Assembly (NCBI GenBank): GCA_036389455.1
Contig: DASVPW010000212.1
Coordinates: 1 to 50,284 of the forward strand
DNA: 50,284 nt
Direction of reading: 5' to 3'
Source: JAJKJG01 sp036389455
GTDB taxonomy: Bacteria > Pseudomonadota > Alphaproteobacteria > Rhizobiales > Beijerinckiaceae
The position numbers and the translations under genes are program-made. Shown in pieces: positions 41,215-49,611 of the stretch. Within the stretch, counting starts at the first letter, position 1. Each line of letters starts with the position of its first letter. A model generated the notes under the pieces. The model searched no databases. It was not told the DNA's origin and saw only the letters and a list, made by a program, of their open reading frames with translations.

Positions 41215-41382
41215 CGGCTTGAGGAAAGTTCCCGCCCGGCCCCGATTTCGCCATGGTTCGACCGAAAGGTCGGCGGCGGAGGATGGGGTTGGTGGATTAA
41301 CCGGACGGTAACCGTTCCGGGCAAGTCTCCCTTCACCAAGACAAGCCGCGCTCATGTCGCGGTCACGAGGGGCGAGCCACTC

Positions 41383-42870
41383 TTGAGAACCCTGGAAGGT
41401 CGTCCGGCGGCCGCGTCCGGCTGCCTGCGCCGCGCGCTTCCGGCGCAGCGTGCGATCGCCGCCGCGGGCGCGCTCGCGGCCTTCCTCGGCGCCACCCGCG
41501 GGACCCAGGACGCGGTCGCGAACGGCGACACCCGCACCCTCTCGATCTTCCACACGCACACCAAGGAAAGCGCCTCCATCACCTTCAAGCGCGGCGGCTA
41601 TTACGACCAGGCCGCCCTCGAGAAGCTGAACTGGCTCCTGCGCGACTGGCGCACCGACCAGCCGACCCGGATGGACCCGCGCCTGTTCGACATCGTCTGG
41701 GAGGTCTACCGCTCGGTCGGGGCGGGCGAGCCGGTCCACGTGGTCTCGGCCTACCGGGCGCCGGAGACCAACGCCATGCTGCGCCGGCGCTCCCGCGCCG
41801 TGTCCGAGTTCAGCCAGCACATGGCCGGCAAGGCCCTCGACTTCTACCTCCCCGACGTCGACATGGCCCGCGTGCGCGCCGCCGGCATGCGCCTCCAGGG
41901 CGGCGGCGTCGGCTTCTACCCGAACTCGGCCCACTCCTTCGTCCACCTCGACGCCGGCAGCGTGCGGGCCTGGCCGCGCATGACCCGGGGCCAGCTCATG
42001 GCCCTGTTCCCGGACGGCAAGACCGTGCACCTGCCGACCGACAACAAGCCTCTCGCCCGCTACGAGGAGGCGAGGGCCGAGATCCTGTCGAAGGGCGGCG
42101 CCGTCGCCGGCACGGCCTATGCCTCGGCCGAGGATTCGGGCGGGCGGCGCAGCCTGTGGGCGACTCTCTTTGGCGGCGGCGACGAGGACGAGGAGTTCTA
42201 CGGCACGCGCGGCGGCCGGGGCGGCCGCGCCCGCGCCGCCCAGGAGACGGCCGCCTACGTCCCGGCGAACGGCGACGACGGCGGCACCCGCGGCGTCCTC
42301 GCCTACGCGGCGCCGGAGCCGGCCCGGCGCCGGTCCGCCCCCCAACCCGCCGAGACGCCCGCCGCCGCCCAGACCGCGGCCATCGGGCCGAAGGACGTGG
42401 CCCCGGACGAGGCCGCGCCGGCGGTCTCGCCCGCCCTCGCGGCCGTGCCGCTGCCGCCGAAGCGCCCGGACGACTTCATGGATGTCGCGACGGCGCTCGC
42501 CTTCGCGCCGCTGCCGCCCGCCCGCCCGGTCGCGCTCGCCTCCGCCGGCATGATCGCGCTTCCGACCCGCACGGACGCGGGCCCGGCTCCCGGCTTCGCC
42601 AAGGCTTTACCGGAGGCGCCGCGTCCCGCGCTCTCATCGGATGAGCGGGCGCAGCTGCGCGCCCTCTTCGCCGCCGTGTCGAGCGGCTCCGCGCCGGAAG
42701 CGCGCGTCAAGGTCGCGACCGCTCGCGCGAGACAGCAGGCCGACGCCCCGGGCGGGCTCGTCGCGGCGCCCTCCGCGGGCCTCGCCCTCGGCTTCTCGGG
42801 CCGGCCCGCCGAGCTCTCGGGCAACCGCTTCACGGGACCTGCCGTGAAGCCGCTGCCGGTGCTGCGGTAA
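41383..42870 (+). CDS. DUF882 zinc peptidase (MepK-like) with long disordered tail
   Basis: A 495-residue exported protein. An N-terminal hydrophobic segment (about 22-38) follows a basic start. The DUF882/M15-type catalytic domain (about 50-205) cuts peptidoglycan cross-links in homologues. Zinc ligands are visible: SQHMAGKALD with His146 and Asp153, and HSFVHLD with His188. The Arg in VSAYRAPETN is also conserved. Residues 225-495 are Ala/Pro/Arg-rich and probably disordered, far longer than the usual 180-200 residue protein. The start is TTG at 41383 with GAGGGGCGAG upstream. It is likely periplasmic, tied to the inner membrane. Confidence 0.87.
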   Translation: MRTLEGRPAAASGCLRRALPAQRAIAAAGALAAFLGATRGTQDAVANGDTRTLSIFHTHTKESASITFKRGGYYDQAALEKLNWLLRDWRTDQPTRMDPRLFDIVWEVYRSVGAGEPVHVVSAYRAPETNAMLRRRSRAVSEFSQHMAGKALDFYLPDVDMARVRAAGMRLQGGGVGFYPNSAHSFVHLDAGSVRAWPRMTRGQLMALFPDGKTVHLPTDNKPLARYEEARAEILSKGGAVAGTAYASAEDSGGRRSLWATLFGGGDEDEEFYGTRGGRGGRARAAQETAAYVPANGDDGGTRGVLAYAAPEPARRRSAPQPAETPAAAQTAAIGPKDVAPDEAAPAVSPALAAVPLPPKRPDDFMDVATALAFAPLPPARPVALASAGMIALPTRTDAGPAPGFAKALPEAPRPALSSDERAQLRALFAAVSSGSAPEARVKVATARARQQADAPGGLVAAPSAGLALGFSGRPAELSGNRFTGPAVKPLPVLR

Positions 42871-42882
42871 CGCCGCTCCAAT

Positions 42883-42901
42883 CCCTCTCCGCAGGGGAGG
42901 G
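42883..42901. terminator. Hairpin between convergent genes
   Basis: CCCTCTCC-GCA-GGGGAGGG, an 8-bp stem with one wobble pair, sits between the stops of the DUF882 gene (+) and the dehydratase gene (-). No T-run follows on either strand. It has the same CTCTCC core as the dispersed repeats, so it may be a fragment of that family acting as a terminator. Confidence 0.5.
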
Positions 42902-42902
42902 A

Positions 42903-44600
42903 TCAGCGCGCCCTCAGAAAATCGAGATCGCAGCCCTCGTCGGCCTGCAGCACGCGGTCGTGGTAGAGCTGCGCCCAGCCGCGGGCCGGCGCCGGCGCGG
43001 CCTGCGGCTGCGCGGCCCGACGCGTCGCCAGCTCCGCCTCGTCGACCAGGAGGTCGAGCCGGCGCTCGCTGACGCTGATGCGGATGCGGTCGCCGGTCCG
43101 CACGAGGCCGAGGGGGCCGCCGTCGGCGGCCTCCGGCGCGATGTGCAGGACGATGGCGCCGTAGGCGGTGCCGCTCATGCGGGCGTCGGAGAGGCGCAGC
43201 ATGTCCTTGACGCCGGCCGCCGCGAGCTTTTTCGGGATCGGCAGGTAACCCGCCTCCGGCATGCCGCAGGCCTTGGGGCCGGCGTTCTGGAGCACGAGGG
43301 CGTCGTCGGGCTTCACGTCGAGGTCCGGGTCGTCGATGCGGGCCGAGAGGTCGTCGAGGGAGGTGAACACCACCGCCCGGGCCGTCCTCTCGAACAGGCG
43401 CTCGTCGGCGGCGGCGCGCTTCAGGATCGCGCCTTTCGGGGCGAGCGAGCCGTAGAGCGCCACAAGCCCGCCCTGCGGGCTCACCGGATCGTCGGCCGGA
43501 CGGATCACGGTCGGATCGACGAAGGCCGCATCCGGCAGCACCCAGTCGCCGAGCGTCTCGCCCGTAACCGTTTTTGCGGAAAGGTCGAACGTCGAGCCCA
43601 TGCGCTGGAGCAGTCCACCGACGCCGCCGGCCGCAAAAAAATCCTCCATGTAGCCCTCGCCCGTGGGCTTGAGGTCGACGAGCACCGGGGTCTCGTCCGA
43701 GAGGCGGTTCAGGCGGTCGAGGTCCACTTTCAGCCCGAGCCGCCCCGCGATCGCGGCGAGGTGCACGACGGCGTTGGTCGAGCCCGAGACGGCAAGCAGC
43801 GCCCGCACGGCGTTGTCGATGCTCGCCTGCGTGACGACCTTGTCGATGGTGCGCCCCGAGCCGATGAGGTCGACGGCGGCGCGGCCCGTGGCTTCCGCGG
43901 CGCGCAGGCGGTCGGCGTGGACGGCCGGGATCGCGGCGGTGCCGGGGAGCATCAGCCCTAAGACCTCGATCAGGATCGCCATGGTCGAGGCCGTGCCCAT
44001 GACGGCGCAGGTGCCCTCGGTCGTGGCGAGCCGCCCCTCGATCGTCTCGATCTCGTCCGAATCGATGCCGCCCGCCCGGTATTTCGCCCAGAAGCGGCGG
44101 CAGTCGGTGCAGGCGCCGAGGCGCTCGCCGCGGTAGCGCGAGGTCATCATCGGGCCGGTGGCCAGCACGATCGCGGGCTTGCCGGCGGAGGCCGCCCCCA
44201 TGACGAGGGCCGGCAGGGTCTTGTCGCAGCCGCCGACGAGCACGACCGCGTCCATCGGCTGGCCGCGGATCATCTCTTCCGCCGCCATCGCCATGAGGTT
44301 GCGGTAGAACATGCTCGTCGGGTTGAGGAACACCTCGCCGAGCGAGATGACGGGAAAGTCGAGGGGCAGCGCGCCCGAGGCGAGCACGCCGCGCTTCACC
44401 GCCTCGATGAGCTCCGGCACGCCGCGATGGCAGTTGTTGAAGCCCGACGCCGTCCAGGTGATGCCGACCACGGGCTTGCCCAAAAGCTCGCGCGAATAGC
44501 CCATGGAGCGCGCGAACGAGCGGCGCAGGTAGGCCGCGAAGGCGGGGTCGCCATAGGAGGTGAGGCCGCCGCCGAGGCCCTGCGGTTCATGCTTGGTCAT
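42903..44600 (-). CDS. IlvD/Edd-family dehydratase, sugar-acid type
   Basis: A 565-residue iron-sulfur dehydratase. Fe-S cysteines Cys57 (NNCHRG), Cys125 (GGCDKTLPAL) and Cys199 (EGTCAVMGTAS) have the spacing I associate with sugar-acid dehydratases such as L-arabonate dehydratase, rather than with biosynthetic IlvD. The SDARMSGTAYGAIVLHIAPEA block near the end carries the catalytic Ser. It would dehydrate an aldonate to its 2-keto-3-deoxy form, but a dihydroxy-acid role in branched-chain synthesis cannot be excluded. It is co-oriented with the upstream alcohol dehydrogenase gene, 25 bases away. Start ATG at 44600 with AAGAGAA upstream. Confidence 0.9.
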   Translation of the reverse strand: MTKHEPQGLGGGLTSYGDPAFAAYLRRSFARSMGYSRELLGKPVVGITWTASGFNNCHRGVPELIEAVKRGVLASGALPLDFPVISLGEVFLNPTSMFYRNLMAMAAEEMIRGQPMDAVVLVGGCDKTLPALVMGAASAGKPAIVLATGPMMTSRYRGERLGACTDCRRFWAKYRAGGIDSDEIETIEGRLATTEGTCAVMGTASTMAILIEVLGLMLPGTAAIPAVHADRLRAAEATGRAAVDLIGSGRTIDKVVTQASIDNAVRALLAVSGSTNAVVHLAAIAGRLGLKVDLDRLNRLSDETPVLVDLKPTGEGYMEDFFAAGGVGGLLQRMGSTFDLSAKTVTGETLGDWVLPDAAFVDPTVIRPADDPVSPQGGLVALYGSLAPKGAILKRAAADERLFERTARAVVFTSLDDLSARIDDPDLDVKPDDALVLQNAGPKACGMPEAGYLPIPKKLAAAGVKDMLRLSDARMSGTAYGAIVLHIAPEAADGGPLGLVRTGDRIRISVSERRLDLLVDEAELATRRAAQPQAAPAPARGWAQLYHDRVLQADEGCDLDFLRAR

Positions 44601-44625
44601 GGAGTTCTCTTGTGGTTGGAAAGCG

Positions 44626-45678
44626 TTACGGCACCAGGACGGCGCGGCCGACGATCTCGCCCCGGTGCAGCGCCTCGAGGGTCTCGCTCGCCTGGTCGAG
44701 AGGGCGGCGGCTCGTCGGGATCGAGGCGACGTTCTTCCGGCGCACGAGGTCGATGAGCTCGCGAAGCTCGGCGAGGTTGCCGACGTAGCTGCCCTGAATG
44801 GTCGCCGCCTTCATGGGGATATACGGGAGCGGCCAGGGCGCGGCACCGCCGAACAGGCCGACGATGACGAGCTTGCCGCCCTTCGGCAGCACGTCGAAGC
44901 CGAGGCCTGCGCTCTGCTCACTGCCGACGAGGTCGATGACGCCGCGCACCGGCCCGCCCGCCGCGCGCGCGATCGCGGCGAGGGCCTGCGGGTCGCGCCC
45001 GTCCACGGCCGCGAGCGCACCGCAGTCGAGGGCGGCGCGGCGTTTCCTCTCGTCGATGTCGACCACGATGGCGCCCTTGCCGCCGAGCGCCTTCAGAATC
45101 GACAGGCACATGAGTCCGAGGCCGCCGGCGCCGATAACCACGATCGGCTCCGCCGGAAACACGTTGGAAAGCTTGTTCAGCGCACCGTAGGTCGTGACAC
45201 CGGAGCAGGCCAGGGGAGCGGCGGCCACCGGATCGAGGCCGGTAAGGTCGATGAGGTACTTCGCATCGGGCACGAGGATGTGGTCGGCATAGCCGCCGTC
45301 GCAGTAGACCCCCAGGAACCGCGGCTTGGCGCACAGGTTCTCGTCGCCGCGCCGGCACACCAGGCAGGCGCCGCAGCCGATCCAGGGGTAGACGAGGCGC
45401 ACGTCGCCCGCCCGCACGCCGCGCGCCTCGGGCCCGGCCGCCACGACCTCGCCGACGGTCTCGTGCCCCAGCGTCAGGGGCACCTGGATGCCGCGGTCCT
45501 TCAGCGACATCCTGCGGCCGAAGCCGAGGTCGTAGCCGCCTTCCCAGATGTGCAGGTCGCTGTGGCAGACGCCGGCCGCCCTGACCCGAAGCAGGACCTG
45601 CGTCCCGGTCGGCTCCGGGGTCCCGGCCTCGACGGCCTCGAGCGGCGCGCCGAAGTCGACCATGCGATAGCTTCTCAT
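44626..45678 (-). CDS. Zinc-dependent alcohol dehydrogenase (MDR superfamily)
   Basis: A 350-residue medium-chain dehydrogenase. Catalytic zinc: Cys38 (GVCHSDLH) with His72-Glu73 (LGHE); structural zinc: Cys102, 105, 108 and 116. NAD site VVIGAGGLGLMCL followed by the acidic Asp of VVDIDERK, favouring NAD over NADP. Together with the neighbouring dehydratase and the upstream periplasmic proteins it may take part in oxidising a polyol or sugar. The frame runs open far upstream, so the start was set at ATG 45678, where the protein's natural N-terminus begins (RSYRMVDFGAPLE). Confidence 0.92.
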   Translation of the reverse strand: MRSYRMVDFGAPLEAVEAGTPEPTGTQVLLRVRAAGVCHSDLHIWEGGYDLGFGRRMSLKDRGIQVPLTLGHETVGEVVAAGPEARGVRAGDVRLVYPWIGCGACLVCRRGDENLCAKPRFLGVYCDGGYADHILVPDAKYLIDLTGLDPVAAAPLACSGVTTYGALNKLSNVFPAEPIVVIGAGGLGLMCLSILKALGGKGAIVVDIDERKRRAALDCGALAAVDGRDPQALAAIARAAGGPVRGVIDLVGSEQSAGLGFDVLPKGGKLVIVGLFGGAAPWPLPYIPMKAATIQGSYVGNLAELRELIDLVRRKNVASIPTSRRPLDQASETLEALHRGEIVGRAVLVP

Positions 45679-45764
45679 GCGCTTCCCCGAGGTGCCTTCG
45701 ACCGTGCCCCTGAGTTTCTCCGGCGCTGCGGCCTTCGGCAAGATCGTGGCCGCGGGGCGTCGCG

Positions 45765-46559
45765 CTACGGCTTGTCCGCCGTGCGGGCGCCGCGCAGGAC
45801 GGCGCGGTCCATCGCGGCCCGGACCAGGCCCTCGGCCAGCGCGTCCTCGGTGAATTTCTTGATGAACGGCGCGCCCTGCTCGCGCCCGTGCGGGAACGCG
45901 ACGGCGTGGCGCTCCTCGCCCCAAGTATCGGGGATAACCTTCGCGCCCGGCACCTTCTCGGCGAGCCCGAACAGCGTCGCCTTGTTGGTGGCGAAGGCGT
46001 CGATCGTGCCGGCCGCGAGCATCTCGGCGCCGCCCTGGTTGGTGGCCGCGCGCACCAGCTCGGCCTCTTTGAGGTCGCGCGACAGCGCCCCCTCGGACGT
46101 GCTTCCGGCCGTCACGCCGACACGGACGCCCTTCCTGTCGACGTCGACCGAACCTGCGATGGCCGATCCGGCCGGCACGAGATAACCGAGCTCGATGACG
46201 AGGAAGGGCGGGCCGAAGTTCATCTCCTTCCGGCGCGCCGGCGAGGCATTGGTGAAGGCGACATCGGCCTTGCCGGTCTTCACCGCCTCGAGCACATCCG
46301 CGTTCTTGGAGTACACGACGGGCTCGTAGGGGACGCCGAGCCGGCGCGCCAGCTCCCGGCCGAGCTCGTAGCCGACGCCGCGCGGCTCGCTCTCCTTCGG
46401 GTCGAGGACCGAGGTCGGCGTGCCAGGGTAGAGCGCCGCGCGAAGCCTGCCGCTCGGCGCGAGGACCTGCGCGTTCTCGTCCGCCGCCGGCGCCGACGCG
46501 GCGAACAGCAGGGCGGTCGCGATGGCCGCGCCCCCCGGCCAGCGCCGGCTCGCTTTCAT
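45765..46559 (-). CDS. Periplasmic amino-acid-type solute-binding protein
   Basis: A 264-residue protein of the family-3 solute-binding (type II periplasmic) class. Signal peptide 1-26 (ending APAA). The core reads GRLRAALYPGTPTS at the first strand, then GYELGRELARRLGVPYEPVVY, ADVAFTNASPARRKEMNFGPPFLVIELGYLVPA, and VGVTAGSTSEGAL. No permease or ATPase gene is next to it. Orphan binding proteins of this class also occur beside periplasmic alcohol or aldehyde dehydrogenases, where they may bind a substrate or help maturation. It lies between the alcohol dehydrogenase and the haem/propeller gene on the same strand. Confidence 0.88.
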   Translation of the reverse strand: MKASRRWPGGAAIATALLFAASAPAADENAQVLAPSGRLRAALYPGTPTSVLDPKESEPRGVGYELGRELARRLGVPYEPVVYSKNADVLEAVKTGKADVAFTNASPARRKEMNFGPPFLVIELGYLVPAGSAIAGSVDVDRKGVRVGVTAGSTSEGALSRDLKEAELVRAATNQGGAEMLAAGTIDAFATNKATLFGLAEKVPGAKVIPDTWGEERHAVAFPHGREQGAPFIKKFTEDALAEGLVRAAMDRAVLRGARTADKP

Positions 46560-46616
46560 GTCTGTCCTCCGTCCATCGGAGCCGCGCCGGCGCGACCCGA
46601 TGAACCTGCGGCCGGC

Positions 46617-48770
46617 TCAGTGCGCGAGCGGGTCGGGCCGCACCTGGATGTGCACGGCGCGGGGCTTCGAGCCCTTGCCGCCTTCCTTCAGCCACGGCGT
46701 GCGGTCGCCGTTGGTGCTCCACAGGCCGCGGCCCTTCCAGCCGGCGTTCGGGTCGTCGATGCGCCCGTCGAGGCCCTTGGCGAAGAAGCTGAGCGGGTAG
46801 GGGATGCGCAGCATCACCATCTGCCCGTCCTTGAAGGCGACGAAGCCGTCGTTGAGGTTCGCGGTCGAGATCGGCACGTTCTCGCCGAGGCCCACCGTGT
46901 TGTGGTGGTCGACCCAGGTGTAGTAGCTCGCCTCCGCGGTGCCGTTCTCGAAGCCCTCGAACGAGGGGCCCGGGTACTTGTGCTGCGCGAAGCCCTCGGG
47001 GCAGTGGTCGCCGGTGGCGCTCGGCCCATTGAGCGGGCCCTTGCACTTCCTGCGGTCGAAGCTGACGAGGGTGCCGTTCGAGCCCGAGCCCCATAGGACG
47101 CCGTCCTTGTCGATGTCGCCGCCGCGCAGGCCGATCATCTCCTTCGGCACGGCGTAGAACTCGGACAGCTTGGTCTTCGGATCGAAGCGCAGGAACCCCG
47201 GCCGCCCGGCGAAGATGTTCTGGGCGAACCACACCGAGCCGTCGGTCGGATGCGGCATCACGGCATAGGAGCCGGAGCCCGCGATGCGCATGTCCTTGCC
47301 CGGCTCCTGCGGCTTGCCCGGCTCCGTCCACTCGTCGAGCTTGCCGTTGCCGCTGGTGTCGAGCACCAACGGCGCCCAGCCTTGAGCCTTTACGGGGTCG
47401 CCGGTCTCCTCGAGGACTGCGGTGTTGATCCAGCCGGCGACCGGCCCTGTCCCCGAGAACCACACCGTCTCGTCGGCGTCGTAGCCGAACTGCGGATGGT
47501 GGGTGCCGAAGCAGGTGTCGATCATCGTGTACTTCATGGTCTTCGGGTCGAGCATCGACACCTGCCGCCCCGACTGGTTCAGCGGGAACACCTTGGCGGA
47601 CGGATGGTCCGAGCCCGCTCGGCAGAACGCCGGGTTGTCGTTGCCGCGCACGGCGGCCGCGAACCACACGCGGCCTTTGCCGTCGACCATGCCGTTGTGG
47701 TTGTTCGAGCGCTGGCTCCAGATCTTCTCGTCGCCCCAGTAGGGCGAGGGCATGGTCGGCGTCGCCATCGCGGTCGCGTGGAACGGGGGCCCGAAGGATT
47801 CCGGCCCGTTCGGGTCGAGCGTCGTCATGCGGAAGGACGAGACCTTGTGCGTCTTCGGGTCGAGGATCGGGATGTCGTCGCTCGAGTACTCGGGCGAGCC
47901 GAAGAGCGGGCCGTAAGCGTTGACGGTCGGCTTGCGCCGGTCGGACGAGATCAGGTCGTGGACGAAGGTTTTCTCGCTGCCCCACTCCCAGGAGGTCACG
48001 ACGACGTTGCGCTCGACGCCTTGCGGCCGCTGCGGCTTGTCCTTGGGCAATTCGCCCTTGGCGATGCGGTCAGTCCACTCGCCGAAGTACTTGAACGGTA
48101 CGCCGTTGAGCTGGCCGGCGAGGCGGTTGACCATCCACTCGCCGGTGTGGCCCGAGGCGACGCGGCGCGCCCAGGCCTCCTCGCCCGACTTGAACTCGCC
48201 GAGCTGCGCCGGGATGTGGCGGATCGATTCCTGCCCGAGCTGGTGGCAGCCGACGCAGTCGACGTTGCCCATGCGCTGGCGCCACAGCTCGCGCGTGACC
48301 TCCTTCGGGATGTCGGAGGAGCCGCCGAAGTCCTTCGCCGGCGGCATGTGCATCATGGCGTACCAGTAGATCGCCGGGTAGTACTGCGCCGCCGAGCGCG
48401 CGTTGGGCGCCGGCACCGCCGTGAGGTCGAGGTGCTCGCCGGGCTTCGCCCGCACCTTCGGGGAGTCGACGAGGCCGAAGCCGCGCACCCAGACCTGGTA
48501 GTTCGCCGTCGGCAGGTCCGGGACGACGTAGCGGCCCTGGTCGTCGGTCACGACGATCTTGGCGTATTTCGTCGGCAGCTCCGTCGTCTCGGCGATGACC
48601 CAGACGCCGGCCTCCGGCCCGTTCGGGCCCGTGACGACGCCGCCGATGTCATCCTTGTCGATCGCGACCGCCGCCTGCTGCTGCGCGCGGGCCGGAGCCG
48701 GCGCGGCCGCCGCCATCGCGGCGATGCCGACCGCCGCGACGGTCGAAAACAGAATGTCCCGAATGCCCAT
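46617..48770 (-). CDS. Secreted carboxypeptidase-regulatory/haem c/beta-propeller protein
   Basis: A 717-residue exported protein. Signal peptide 1-29. Residues 40-120 form a carboxypeptidase-regulatory-like (CNA-B type) beta sandwich (GGVVTGPNGPEAGVWVIA, then TDDQGRYVVPDLP). Next is one covalent haem site, CVGCH at 172-176. From about 240 to 700 there is a beta-propeller of the streptogramin-lyase/NHL kind, with repeated blades such as DGKGRVWFAAAVRG, TDGSVWFAQN and DKDGVLWGSG. Proteins of this domain order are common in soil proteobacteria and are uncharacterised. The single haem suggests electron transfer in the periplasm. The ATG at 48770 has GGAGGG upstream. It heads the co-oriented run down to 42903. 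Confidence 0.85.
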   Translation of the reverse strand: MGIRDILFSTVAAVGIAAMAAAAPAPARAQQQAAVAIDKDDIGGVVTGPNGPEAGVWVIAETTELPTKYAKIVVTDDQGRYVVPDLPTANYQVWVRGFGLVDSPKVRAKPGEHLDLTAVPAPNARSAAQYYPAIYWYAMMHMPPAKDFGGSSDIPKEVTRELWRQRMGNVDCVGCHQLGQESIRHIPAQLGEFKSGEEAWARRVASGHTGEWMVNRLAGQLNGVPFKYFGEWTDRIAKGELPKDKPQRPQGVERNVVVTSWEWGSEKTFVHDLISSDRRKPTVNAYGPLFGSPEYSSDDIPILDPKTHKVSSFRMTTLDPNGPESFGPPFHATAMATPTMPSPYWGDEKIWSQRSNNHNGMVDGKGRVWFAAAVRGNDNPAFCRAGSDHPSAKVFPLNQSGRQVSMLDPKTMKYTMIDTCFGTHHPQFGYDADETVWFSGTGPVAGWINTAVLEETGDPVKAQGWAPLVLDTSGNGKLDEWTEPGKPQEPGKDMRIAGSGSYAVMPHPTDGSVWFAQNIFAGRPGFLRFDPKTKLSEFYAVPKEMIGLRGGDIDKDGVLWGSGSNGTLVSFDRRKCKGPLNGPSATGDHCPEGFAQHKYPGPSFEGFENGTAEASYYTWVDHHNTVGLGENVPISTANLNDGFVAFKDGQMVMLRIPYPLSFFAKGLDGRIDDPNAGWKGRGLWSTNGDRTPWLKEGGKGSKPRAVHIQVRPDPLAH

Positions 48771-48933
48771 CTTGCCCTCCCTGCAATTCCTAGGGTCGAC
48801 CGACCCGAAACGCATGAGCTGAAAGACCAGAATGAGGCCCAACCGGCGGGACACGCAAGCCCATTCCGGCGAACCGCCCGACACGCCCCATGGTTCGCTC
48901 TGGCCCCGCCGCACGGCGCGCCCGCACCTTGGA

Positions 48934-49611
48934 TCAGCGAGCGCTTCCCGGAAGACTATGACCGTTCGGCATCGCGCCGGGACTTGGGCGGGCTCCGTCG
49001 CGCCACGGCGCGGCCCAAGGCCGCCTCACGGCGTCCGCAGCCGCGAAGGCGGCGATCTCTTGGGCGTAGCTCGCCGTGAGGTCGAGGTCGTCCCAGCCGT
49101 TGAGGAGCTTCGTCCGAAAGACCGGGTCGATGGCGAAGGCCATGACGCGGTCGCCGGCCCGGACGCTCTGCGCCTCGAGGTCGACGGCGATCTCGGCGAG
49201 GCCGCGCTCGAGAGCGGCGATCAGCGCCTCGGCCTCGGCTTCCGGGACCCGGGCCGGCACAAGGCCGTTGTTGACGGCGTTTCCGGCGAAGATGTCGCCG
49301 AAGCTCGGCGCGACCACGCAGCGGATGCCGTAGTCGGAAAGCGCGTAGACGGCCGCTTCCCGCGACGAGCCGGCGCCGAAGTTGCGCCGCGCCACGAGGA
49401 TCTTGGCGCCGGCCCATTGCGGGCGGTTGAGCGGGAACTCCGGCCGCGGCCGGCGCTCGGCGTCGAAGCGCAGGTCGTGGAACAGCACCGCGGCGTGTCC
49501 TTCCGAGCGGGGGCGCTTGAGGAAGCGCGCCGGGAGGATCTGGTCGGTGTCGACGTTCGCGAGCGCGAGCGGGCAGGCGCGGGCGCTAAGCTGGCGGAAC
49601 GGCTCCATCAT
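48934..49611 (-). CDS. leuD: 3-isopropylmalate dehydratase small subunit
   Basis: Swivelling-domain subunit that, with LeuC, isomerises 2-isopropylmalate to 3-isopropylmalate in leucine synthesis. The protein has 225 residues. Motifs: NVDTDQILPARFLK near 20-33; NFGAGSSREAAVYALSDYGIR with the conserved GSSRE; SFGDIFAGNAVNNGL; ADRVMAFAIDP-type region near the end. The last 27 residues, rich in Pro, exceed the normal length. The start overlaps the leuC stop as ATGA, so the two are translationally coupled; a second Met follows at once (49608). No terminator was found in the 163-base gap downstream. Confidence 0.94.
   Translation of the reverse strand: MMEPFRQLSARACPLALANVDTDQILPARFLKRPRSEGHAAVLFHDLRFDAERRPRPEFPLNRPQWAGAKILVARRNFGAGSSREAAVYALSDYGIRCVVAPSFGDIFAGNAVNNGLVPARVPEAEAEALIAALERGLAEIAVDLEAQSVRAGDRVMAFAIDPVFRTKLLNGWDDLDLTASYAQEIAAFAAADAVRRPWAAPWRDGARPSPGAMPNGHSLPGSAR

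Noticed and set aside
44626..47985. A continuous minus-strand frame of 1119 codons that would fuse the alcohol dehydrogenase to upstream sequence
   Set aside because: Only the last 350 codons are protein-like. The upstream part lies over the binding-protein and propeller genes in another frame and is low-complexity.
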